From positions 215,001 to 279,000 of the forward strand of contig JACEEZ010001674.1 of the NCBI GenBank assembly GCA_016584305.1: a stretch of DNA of 64,000 nt, given 5' to 3'. The stretch's first letter is position 1. The number at the start of each line of letters is the position of its first letter. This document shows, piece after piece, positions 21,742 to 32,474 of this stretch. This DNA is from Chionoecetes opilio. Lineage: Eukaryota > Arthropoda > Malacostraca > Decapoda > Majidae. The translations under genes were made by a program, and so were the position numbers. The notes beneath the pieces were generated by a model. The model did not search any database, had not been told where the DNA came from, and worked only from the letters and a program-made list of their open reading frames with translations.

Positions 21742-22616
21742 TAGGTGCCTTACACTGATGTCACGATCTAGCGGCTTCAAGCCAAATGCCGCCCGTCGGA
21801 GCTAGGTGGAGGACCAACAAATTCCACTTGCCGCCCGTGTTTGCCAGCTTATGGTAATTTTCCCCTACCAAATATATGTTTATCAGTATAAAAGGTATAC
21901 TGTTATCTTCGGAAATGTTTGTTCTATAATATTATCAAATAAAAAACCGTAAAACACACTAAAGAAATGCCATTATGAGACTCAAGAAATATGCATGAAC
22001 TGTATTCACTTAAACTTCGCCATTTAATATTTTGCAAGAAAACTTTTTACATGGAGAATATCAATAGAAGCGGAATTTCATTAGCTTTCCATTGATATAT
22101 TTCGTTTTCTGATAAATGAAATAGAATCATGCATAAATTAGTGTTAAGTAAATAAATAACCTCATTAATCGGGAAAAATTTCCCAATTTCATGTTATTTA
22201 TTTAGTTAACGCTAATTTATGCATGATTCTAATTCATTTATCAGAAAACTAAATATATCAATGGAAAGCTAATGAAATTCCGCTTCTATTGATATTCTCC
22301 ATGTAAAAAGTTTTCTCGCAAAATATTAAATGGCGAAGAGTTTAAGTGAATAAAGTTCATGCATATTTCTTGAGAGTCTCATAATGGCATTTCTTTAGTG
22401 TGTTTTACGGTTTTCTATTTCATAATATTATAGAACAAACATTTTCGAAGATAACAGTATATCATTTATACTGATAAACATATATTTGGTAAGGGAAAAT
22501 TACCATAAGCTGGCAAACACGGGCGGCAAGTGGAGTTTGTTGGTCCTCCAGCTCGCATCTCCCGCGAGTCTGTCGTAGCCACAACAAGGGCTGTGACGTC
22601 ACGTGCAAGGCACCTA
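21742..22616. mobile_element. Giant palindromic (fold-back) element, 875 bp
   Basis: The left arm 21742-22176 and right arm 22183-22616 are near-perfect reverse complements around gggaaaaatttccc. TA flanks both ends (21740-21741 and 22617-22618), and the termini are taggtgcctt. Matching words run through the whole arm: ttgccgcccgtgtttgccag, tttatcagtata, aatatgcatgaact and gataaatgaa appear in both orientations. There is no coding sequence. A transcript across it would form a hairpin of over 400 base pairs. Partial copies occur at 26990-27128 and 34919-35165. Confidence 0.9.
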
Positions 22617-23429
22617 TACTGCAGGAGTAGCCGTGTGTCTGTCTGTCTGTTTGTCTGTTTTGGGTAGCCAAAACTGTAAATTCAATTTTGATGAGAGTAG
22701 GCTCAAAAAATCGCAAATACATCGTAGGTGGTAAGCGGCTTGGTCCCATGTCGATTGAATAATTTTGAAGGAGGGTTTTGGGCTAAAAACACTTTTAACC
22801 CGGGAACTGCGGGAGCAAAGATTTTTTTAGTGCCCACAGTGCGGCAATCTGAGTAAAACAGTGACCATTACAGAATTGGATGAAAATCACATCAACGTCA
22901 AAGTTGTAAAAATCCGCATCCGACAATATATCTATTTTTAACTCAAACGTATGGGGTTGTGGTCGGGAGTTGAAATATCTGGCGCGAATGGCACCAAACC
23001 GCTGGCGAGAGACTGCGGATGTGGGATAAGGGGTGCCACTCCTTGGGATTTTTCCCAAGATTTTGAGGGGATTATTAAAGTATTTCTCCAGTAGTTTATC
23101 TGAAGGTAAGCATAGGTACCGTTGTAGCGTACCTTGAGATATACTACACACAACCCTCGATTTGCCGGACTAATTGGGGGGAGCACTGGTCCGGGAACCG
23201 CAAACGTCCGGGAATCGCAAAAGTCCGAGGCTTTTACCCACCCAATATCAACTACCCCGCCGCGGACTTTTACCACACTTTGTCTAGCACTCATACGTCA
23301 TGTGCCATACAATACATACATATAACATACAAAACATGGTTTAATATACATGTGCAGGTACTAACAATATAGGATTGCAAGTATTTACATTGTACTTACT
23401 GTATTGTATTGAAGGAAGGATGTAGGTGT

Positions 23430-23757
23430 ATGCCGTGATCGTATAGTGGTGCCCCGAATAGCTAGAAAAACTATTCAAGATCAGACACAACATCCATCGG
23501 TGACGCTGTACCACCACTGGAGTCGTGTTGAGCTGTAGGTAAGCTGGCAGGAGAAGGTGAGTGCCCTGCATCAGGAGTAGGCAAAACGTACCGATGCCGT
23601 GATCGTATAGTGGTGCCCCGAATAGCTAGAACTATTCGAGATCAGACACAACATCCATCGGTGGCGCTTTACCACCACTGGAGTCGTGTTGAGCTGCAGG
23701 TGAGCTGGCAGGAGAAGGTGAGTGCCCTTCAACAAGAGTAGGCAGCTGGGCGGGTGG
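23430..23757. repeat. Two-copy ~164-bp tandem duplication in the Tigger 3' region
   Basis: Both units start atgccgtgatcgtatagtgg and contain gtaccaccactggagtcgtg or a close variant. A 5-base difference (tagaaaaact versus tagaact) marks divergence since duplication. Confidence 0.8.
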
Positions 23758-25500
23758 CAGACTGGCTGGGGCCTAGTTCAGGAGTAGGCGGCTGGGCGGT
23801 GGTAGACTGGCTGGGGCCTGGTTTAGGAGAAGACAGCTTGGCAGTGCGTGGCTTGAAGAAAGTATCAATTTTCGATTGATGGCCAGCCTGGTACTGCTCC
23901 ACAATAATTTGTGCACGGAGCAGGCGTAGCTGGTCGTAATGCTCCTGGATGTGTGGCTTGTTGCTGTTTGCCACGTACTGAAGTAGCTTATCAGCATACT
24001 CCCGGATCTCAGACATCTTAACCTTTTGTGGCTGCTCGACATCACTGCCCTCACTGTCGCTGCTCTGCCCCCCAGTCACTGCTGCCACTATCTGTTCCTC
24101 TGATAAAATTTCATGCCCCTCTGCTGCTTCGTTTTCTTCTATCACTCATGAACGTCATCAAGCGTAACTACATTTTCCCCAGCCTTATAGAGAAGCGAAT
24201 GAAAATCTGAAGCCTCAAATCCATGAAAATCAAAGTCCAAATCCTCGTCCATAAATAACTTTTTCCACGCGTTGCTAAGAGTGGTAAGCTTCACCTCGCC
24301 CCATGCCTCATTCATGTTGTAGATGGCGGAGCGGATGTTGTAAGCCTTTATATTATCCAAGGTTCTCTTCCCTCTCGTATCCTCTTCCATGTCTGCCTCA
24401 GTCTCCCTGATAACCAGTACTTCATCAAGATATTTTCGCTGATACCGCCGCTTAAAAGCACTGATGACTCCTTGATCCATGGGTTGGATCAAGGATGTGG
24501 TATTTGGGGCAAAAACATGCACCTAATCCTTCCATCAGCACTCTGCAAAATATCCTCGTGGGGGTGGGCGGGAGCATTGTCGAGCAAAACTAATGCCTTC
24601 ACTTCTGCAGGCGGGATCTTCAGAACCCTTTCTTGGTGGTTCCTTATCTCAGGCAACAGGTGATGCTTGAACCAGTCTTCACATATCCACGAGGTGAACC
24701 AAGCTTTCTTGGAACTATATAATGACAGGAAGATGGTGCATACAGTCCTTGAGAGCCCTGGGTTTAGCAGACTTCCCTACAATTGCGAGTTTCAACCTGT
24801 GTGTACCAGACGCATTACCACCACACATCACAGATAGCCGCTCTTTATTTATTTCTTTCCTGGTACCTTACGCTCATTCTTCCTTGCTTGGGTGTTATTA
24901 GGCATGGACCTCCACATCACTCCAGTCTCATCTATATTGTAAATTTGACTTAAGGACAGTTCTTTCCTGTTTGATTATATCAATTAACTTTAGCCTAAAT
25001 GGTTCGACACTTTCTGTATCGGCACTAGCAGACTCGCCTAACACTTTTACATTATGGATGCCATGGCGTTTCCTGAACCGCCACAGCCAGCCATCACTCG
25101 CCTGAAAATCATTCATCCCCATGTGTGCAGCAAGCTTCCCAGCACTTGCAGCCAACTCCACACCTCTCACAGAGACACCACAAGAACGCTGCTGTACATA
25201 CCATTTGTAGACGGCAGCATCCAAATCGACACTCTTAGAGGTTTTCATATGCTTTCTACCACCGTCACTCTTATCTACCCCGGACACAGAAAATTTCACA
25301 GCAAAAGTCTGCAACTTATCTTTGCATTTTCTGATATCAGAAACAGTCTGTTTTTTTATCCCATGATCCACGCAAACCTGTGCCACCGTCTTCCCGGCCT
25401 CAAGTTCCTTTATTACCTCAAGTTTTTGCGACACAGAGAGGTGCACGGGCTTTCGTGTGCGCTTGGTCACGTTCTTGTAGGTTGGTGGTGCCATCCTGAA
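23729..25500 (-). pseudogene. Tigger (pogo-family) transposase, frameshifted, catalytic residues present
   Basis: In minus-strand order: N-terminal start MAPPTYKNVTKRTRKP at about 25495; a pipsqueak-type helix-turn-helix (LSVSQKLEVIKELEAGKTVA); a CENP-B-type DNA-binding helix-turn-helix (ASDGWLWRFRKRHGI); then the DDE domain with YNIDETGVMW (first Asp, ~24930), ALVLLDNAPAHP (second, ~24590) and QPMDQGVISAFKRRY (third, ~24480). An acidic linker and HQSKIDTFFK, a PCNA-binding-type (PIP) box at 23855-23878, follow. Stops and frame changes lie near 24870, 24700 and 24525, so it is inactive. Pogo/Tigger transposases are about 500-600 residues; all main domains are represented. Confidence 0.85.
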
Positions 25501-26297
25501 CGCAAAGCAAAGGTAAAGCAAAGAAACCACGGCAGACAACCTTGCACCGCGAGGCAATAAATGTAAACAAAACATGAGACAAAAGTGTCAGCTGCAATGG
25601 AAGAACAGCTGAGGCGATGCAGGTCATAAGAGGAAGAAGAGTAAGGCGCTCGTAAACGCTTGTCTCTCGCCTGCCTATGAACAACATGTCATTATCTCCA
25701 AAAGTAATTTGCAAAGTTATTTGTAAGTATTTGCAAGTAATTTGCAAAAGTAGATTTGCGACGGAAGCTCATAGAGAGAATGTTTCCTAGAATTCAATAA
25801 GGTATACAGAAACCACACTCCCAATTGTGTAGGCAATTTCGGTCCTATAGTAAAATAAAACCAGACCTGTGAAGGTCTGGAAGAAAAAAACCCACGAATA
25901 AGGGCGGAAAAGGACTCTAGAATTTGACCAAACGATGCGGTGATGACCGGAGACGATAACCTCCGTCAGCCGATCGAGGAAACATTGCGTCATCGATGGT
26001 GCCTCTCCCTCTCGCTTATTTCTCCCCTTTATGGCGGCTTATCACATGTTTCGATGCTGTTTATAAGTTCTACGAGATGCCATCCTGAACGTAAAGTGAA
26101 GGTAAGGCAAAGAAACCAAAAAGAAAGAAAAGGCAAAGAAAGGGAGACAGCCTTGCACCTTGAGGCAATAAATGTAAACAAACATGACCGCTGAGCATGC
26201 TGGCGGGAGGCGCGGACACTGACCAAGGGTGACAGGAGAGGCTTGGACCGCCGGACAACTTTTTCGATTTACGAACAGGACCAGGCATTTCAACGTA

Positions 26298-26325
26298 TAT
26301 TAAAAAAAAAAAAAAAAAAAAAAAC

Positions 26326-26372
<47 letters not shown>
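26298..26372. repeat. A-rich tract
   Basis: Nearly pure adenine run of ~75 bases inside the Tigger element, near its right end. Similar A runs sit at the equivalent place in related elements (36218-36238). Confidence 0.9.
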
Positions 26373-26373
<1 letters not shown>

Positions 26374-26796
26374 ATGGACCTCAGATTTTGTCCGGCAAAT
26401 CCGATATCCGGCAAATCGAGGTCCGGCAAATCGAGGGTTGTGTGTACTGGAGAAATACTTGAATAATCCCTCCAAAAGTCCCAAGATAGACAAAAAATAT
26501 CCCAATGCCAGGACCTAAATCCCAAGATCTTGGGAAAAAATCCAAGGAGTGGTATATCTCTGCGTACAGTGTAGTTAGGCAGATGGTGGTGTGTATTATC
26601 GAGGGCTGACATCAAGGCGTATATGTGACACAGCTTGTACACTTTTATGAATGTTGGCGCGGTTTTTGTATGCAATTGAAAACTGTGCTTCCAGAAGGCT
26701 TGCCGCAGTCGCTCAGCAGAGCCTTCCGGAAGGCTTGCCGCAGCCCACGGGTTAATGATATATACTGGTCATATATACTGATCATATATTGCAATA

Positions 26797-27128
26797 CAGT
26801 AAAACCCATATAACTCGGCACGATAGGGGTTCTGGCCCTTGCCGAGTTATTAAACATGCCGAATTATGCAAATGCCCTCCTCTGATACGGGTAAAATAAA
26901 AAAAAAAAAAAAAAAAAAAAATTGTAAATACAGTACATCATACAATACTGTATTTCAAGATGTCAGCTCCATCACACAAGGGCTTATATAAAATATAAGA
27001 GTTAATGGTCTGCATTAGTAGAAGCGAAATTGGATTAGCCTTCCATTTATATATTTCGTTTTCTGATAAATGAATTAGCACCATGCATAAATTAGCTTTA
27101 ACTAAATAAATATCTTCATCAATCTGGG
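26797..27128. mobile_element. Left part of a Tigger-like element (cagtaaaacccatataactc) plus palindrome-family fragment
   Basis: After TA at 26795-26796 the end matches the families at 29767 and 38899 (aactcggcacgatagggg). At 26959 a start codon opens MSAPSHKG, the beginning of the transposase fragment seen in those copies. From about 26990 the sequence switches to part of the palindromic element arm (ttcgttttctgataaatgaa). No right end found. Confidence 0.6.
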
Positions 27129-27130
27129 TA

Positions 27131-28292
27131 CAGGAGAACCTCGTTTATCCGGCACCCTCGGGGGGGAGCGCATGCTGGATAACTCATTTTGCCGTTGTTT
27201 TGAGAGTTAACTCATATGGAATCGCCCAAAATCCCAATAAATGCATCCTACTTAATAAATGTGGTTTCATTAACATATACAAACATATAGAATACTGTAA
27301 AGACGCTTGTACTCACCAATGAAGATGTGTAGGGAAGTAGGTAAATATATCCAGCCAGTATATCGTAAGTACGTCCAGGGTATCCAAGGTTAATCCAGTA
27401 GCGGTTATTGTATATCCATAGTATGGCACTGTATAGAAAGTTCAGAGGCATTTTATCACTTAACACAGTACAGTATGTATTTCTAATTTGAACTTAGTCC
27501 TAAAGTCCTTAATCCTAAAGTTAATTTTGTTAGTTAGATAGAGTAACATTGGCAGACAACTGTTCCCCACTTAAATCAAGCTTCCGTATCCCATGCCAAA
27601 CCTTGAAGCGTTGTAGCCATCCAGAAGAAAACACACACTCCTCTTCTACACCCAATTTCTCATGAAATTCTTTGGCCTTCTCCATCATAAGTGGCCCAGA
27701 GATGCAGGCACCCTTAGACCTTTTCAGCTTGAACCACTCAAAAAGTGCACGATCCAACTCTTCCAGCTTTGGTTTTCGAAGTGTCTGCTGTTTAGCCATC
27801 CCTTTAGCATCCTCAGTCTTTGTGAAGAAGGTCTTCAGCTTTGCAGTCTGGCCCTTAATGTCATAAATCGTTGATTACGAGCAGCCAAACTCTTCCATCA
27901 AACTATGGCGTGACTCGTTTTTTTCCAGCCTCTGACAGATCTCCAGCTTCTGCTTCAGGGTTAGCACCTTGCGTCGACGTTTCTCGGTGACCTTAGGCAT
28001 CTTGGTGATGGATAACTAGCACATTGGTCCACTAATAACGGCACAGGGAGGTGTAGATATACGGCACACAACACAAGTGTTATGGCGGCTAGACGAGGCG
28101 GGAAAGACTACGCATCACTACCACCAGATGGCGCAGGGTTGCCAACCCTGCGTACCCCGCCAAATTTGAACTAAATTTCTGCCGATTTTCTCAGTTTTTG
28201 AAATAATTATACCTAATCAATGCCTGGGTCAATTAGTACCGTTGTTTTGAGGCTGCCGTTGTTTTAAATGCCGGTTAAATGAGGATCTCCTG
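27131..28292. mobile_element. Tigger/pogo-type element (caggagaacctcgtttatcc), 1162 bp
   Basis: Ends caggagaacctcgtttatcc and complement gaggatctcctg are bounded by TA at 27129-27130 and 28293-28294. Contains a minus-strand transposase N-terminus (27530-28002). Confidence 0.75.
27530..28002 (-). pseudogene. Tigger/jerky-type transposase, DNA-binding half only
   Basis: The minus strand begins MPKVTEKRRRKVLTLKQKL at about 28000 with a pipsqueak-type helix-turn-helix, a stop codon after FGCS (~27877), then ALFEWFKLKRSKGACISGPL and FSSGWLQRFKVWHGIRKLDL, the CENP-B-type helix-turn-helix. The DDE domain is absent because the element is internally deleted. Confidence 0.8.
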
Positions 28293-28549
28293 TATAAGGA
28301 AGTGCGCCACCCTCAGTACTCACTGATTGTGTAAGCGACTGGGCGAGGCTCTCTCCGACGCCCTCCGCTCCCGCACACCAGTCACCGTTCCTCCCACGCA
28401 CACAGTAGTAGCTAATGCTCATTATTATTACTACGTTTGCAATGCTTAAGCTGTGTAGTAAACTGCAGTGCGAATTGACTAGTCTAGAATTGTAGACATG
28501 GGTAGAGTGATTAAATATACTTTTCAAGCTCACAAGGTAGTGGTATATA

Positions 28550-28747
28550 TCACTGGCGTAATAAGCCTGGAGGATCGCCACCAAGCAGAGTCGTGATGTC
28601 CTTCCATTTGTGCCGCGGTATGTTATATGGATCTATATTCCCTATTTCCTTTAATTTTTCAATGTAACGAGGAATAGATCCAGAGTCCAACATCCGGAGG
28701 ACATAGTCTGACAGATGAACACCATCAATCACTTTCCCAGCCCTCAA
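28550..28747 (-). pseudogene. Fragment of an unidentified multicopy invertebrate protein
   Basis: A 65-codon minus frame contains LKEIGNIDPYNIPRHKWKDI. The DPY-x-(I/V)P-x-x-x-W pattern recalls a multicopy uncharacterised family found in invertebrate and fish mobile DNA, but I cannot name it with certainty. It lies between two Tigger-type elements, and no other exon of it was found. Confidence 0.3.
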
Positions 28748-28779
28748 AAAAGAGATTAGTAAGCATGAGTGTACCGCGT

Positions 28780-29208
28780 TTACAGGGGAGATAATGCCCT
28801 TTGTTTATATTACCGCACGGTCGTCATTCAGCCGCCAGCCATGTGCTCGGCGCGGACCACTCGGCCATCGCCTCTCCCCTGATCCAAAAGTGTCTTTCTG
28901 TTGGTCTGTTTCCATTTTCTTTGGCGTATCGTATAACTTTTAGCTTATAGGCGATAGTATTAGTTAATCGTTTTGATGAATTTGCCATGGGTGATAATTG
29001 CCAGGACTGAAAAGAGCTTAAGATACGTCTGACAGCCTATAGTGGTAAATGATACATCAAAACTAGCAGACGATAGATGGCGCTGTTGGCGGCAATCTGC
29101 CGCCAAAATCAGGAATGTAAACATACCAGCGTGAGGAGAGATTATGTAGTTGATTTGAATGTATTTTTTTGGGGGAAACGGGAGTCTTATAAGCCATAAA
29201 ATATGGTA
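28780..29208. mobile_element. Right part of a ccgtattttacggcttataa family element
   Basis: Ends cttataagccataaaatatgg; the stretch with gatagtattagttaatcgtt and agattatgtagttgatttgaat resembles the interior of the element 55482-56252 (gatagtataagtaaatcgtc). The left end was not found. Confidence 0.5.
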
Positions 29209-29209
29209 C

Positions 29210-29332
29210 TTCGCCTCGCACCGGACTAAATAAGCATTTTTACAGGGTTTTCAATACCAGAGTTTCGTGATACTTGAGTTTAGCGCTATGCCTTGGGAAT
29301 AAAGCAAGCGCGAAACTCGGGAGGGTACTGTA
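29210..29332. mobile_element. Right end of the cagtaccctcccgag family
   Basis: Contains tatgcttgggaataaagca-like words and ends actcgggagggtactgta, as at 49970 and 54009. The interior resembles 49862-49970 (ttttacagtgttttcaatac). No left end adjacent; a left end of this family is at 9464. Confidence 0.6.
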
Positions 29333-29454
29333 CACTATTTCTTTATGCTATACAACTATTCGCTGACTTACGACCTTCGCAACTTACGACTGTTCGACTA
29401 TACGACCGGCGGTATATGTTGATAATTTTTTTTATTATCTTTTTATTTGTTTAT

Positions 29455-29758
29455 AATTTTTTTTTACATTTATGCCTATAGCACCTGTAGGCAGTGACTT
29501 CTAAGGCTTGGATAGCAGGCCCTAGAGGTTCACATGAGGGCTGTGATGGTTGGCTCTCGCCCGTGGTGGCGCAGGCAGGATTTTTATAGTGACACCTGTG
29601 ATTAGAGGCTCATGCCTCTAATGCCCCCTGTGTCCTCCGATGCACTCGCAATCGAAGGTAGAGTTAATGGACAAGGCATGTGGGTGTTCTTAGGCCACTC
29701 GATGGTGTAGATAGAATTTGGTTCTCATCGGGGATCGAACTCGGTGATACGATGGTTA
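29455..29758 (-). mobile_element. tRNA-derived SINE (family 2), minus strand
   Basis: The + strand starts with a T-run, then atgcctatagcacctgtagg and the body; near the end gggatcgaact gives a B box on the minus strand (agttcgatccc). Further copies or pieces: 30452-30570, 30715-30845, 48868-49110, 56395-56524 and 63110-63345. The poly(A) tail on the minus strand and the tRNA-like head define it as a SINE. Confidence 0.65.
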
Positions 29759-29766
29759 TAACAATA

Positions 29767-30647
29767 CACTAAAACCCTTGTAACTCGGCATGGTAGGGGC
29801 TCTGGCCTTGCCGAGTTATGCAAATGTCCTCCTGATATGGGTAAAAATGTTCCCATAATGGGTTAAAAAAAAAAAAAAATAATAATTTTAACAAAATTTA
29901 AGAATTACGAATCCCAATCCAATAACACTTGCTGAAATGTGTGTTATACTACTTTGTGATATTGTTTGCAATGTTTTGCATTTATTATTATTTAGGCTCC
30001 TACCAAGCTTCTGTTTTTGTCGCAGAAATCAATCCTTTTTCAATTGCGACAAAAAACGGTCTTCGTATCCAAGATGGTGCTTGGACGACAAAAACACGGC
30101 TCAGCCTACGCGCTGGTACCTGACCTTTGCTTTACTTTGCCACCTATTTGACGTGTTTTGGGATTACATCATAAAGTACTGTATTTCAAGATGTCAGCTC
30201 CATCCCGCAAGGGTGTCTCCAGCAGGAAGGGAATGAAATTGAAGAGCCTGAGCCTGCAGGAAAAGGTCAAAAGGACTAAAACACGACTTTATGCGACTGA
30301 GGATATGCCGAGTGTAAGCAAAGAGATGCAGTTATAACTCGGCAATATGCCGAGATACATTATTTTTTGCCGACTTTCTGTATACATGTTCACAGAGGTT
30401 GTGAGGGCATGATATGCCGAGTGAAAACCAAGAGATGCAGTTTAGGGGAGGTGGTAGCAGAGTGGTTAGGGGCCCTAACCTCACCTAAGGGTACCTCCAG
30501 GCCTCCAGGCCCTGGAGGTCACTGCCTACAGGCGCTATAGGCATAGATGTAAAAAAAAAAAAAAAAAAAAAATTGCCAACTGTCTTTGCCTTGCCGAGTT
30601 ATATCAAATTTCGAGTTATACAATGCCGAGTTATAAGAGTTTTAGTG
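29767..30647. mobile_element. Tigger/pogo-type element (cactaaaacccttgtaactc), 881 bp
   Basis: Ends cactaaaacccttgtaactc and ccgagttataagagttttagtg are bounded by TA at 29765-29766 and 30648-30649. The word gccgagttat repeats subterminally. It contains a transposase start at 30191 and a partial SINE at 30452-30570. Confidence 0.75.
30191..30334 (+). pseudogene. Tigger-type transposase N-terminal fragment
   Basis: Reads MSAPSRKGVSSRKGMKLKSL then SLQEKVK, the beginning of a pipsqueak-type helix-turn-helix, after which the sequence diverges. The minus strand at 39235-39070 carries the same start in a sister element and extends further into the helix-turn-helix. Confidence 0.7.
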
Positions 30648-30845
30648 TAATGAACAACGAAAATGTTGATAAACTATGACTTAAAGATGATTATGATATC
30701 ATTACACGTATTATAATTCTGCCGGCACCACCACGGGCGAGGGCCAACCATCACAGCCCTCAAGTGAACCTCCAGGGCCTACCATCCGGGCCGTAGTAGT
30801 CACTGCCTACAGGCACTATAGGCACAAATGTAAGAAAAAAGAAAA

Positions 30846-32087
<1,242 letters not shown>

Positions 32088-32474
32088 TATATATATATAT
32101 ATATTTTTTTAACATAGGCCGACTTACGTCCAGTTCTACTTACGACCGGTCGGTCGGAACCAGTCACGGTCGTAAGTCGACCACTTGGTTTATATTTTAG
32201 ATTACATACAAAAAAGTATGTATAATATTTTGGCTTATGATGTGCAGAAATGTGTCATGAAGATGATGGGTAGGTCAGTTTTTCTAGATCTCTTGTGGTT
32301 ATTTCATAATCTTGAGTGAGTACACGACATGCAGAAGACATGACTCGCTTTGTAATCAAGAAACGCACTGAACGCCGAGCAAAACCATTAAGTGTGAACA
32401 CAACACTTGCAACGTCACTGATTGCTGGTGATGTTCATCGGCAAGCAGCGACGGTGATGAGTGGTAGTGTGTAC

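Larger units (their letters stand above)
23147..26444. mobile_element. Tigger/pogo element, 3.3 kb, with decayed transposase
   Basis: Ends cacacaaccctcgatttgcc and its complement are bounded by TA at 23145-23146 and 26445-26446. The subterminal word gcaaatcgaggtccgg repeats at the right end. It encodes a minus-strand transposase (23729-25500). The 5' untranslated sequence at 25497-25580 is repeated at 26080-26185; between them lies sequence shared with the 58470-60213 element, a probable nested insertion. Confidence 0.85.
22799..26751. mobile_element. piggyBac-like element (TTAA-flanked) hosting a Tigger insertion
   Basis: TTAA lies at 22795-22798 and 26752-26755. Ends cccgggaactgcgggagc and, complemented, cccgtgggctgcggcaag form inverted repeats. 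Inner words resemble 6959-7694. Sequence near 23080 (tattaaagtatttctccagt) reappears inverted at 26447-26466, so the shell itself has internal inverted symmetry. About 3.3 kb of it is the Tigger element 23147-26444. Confidence 0.65.
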
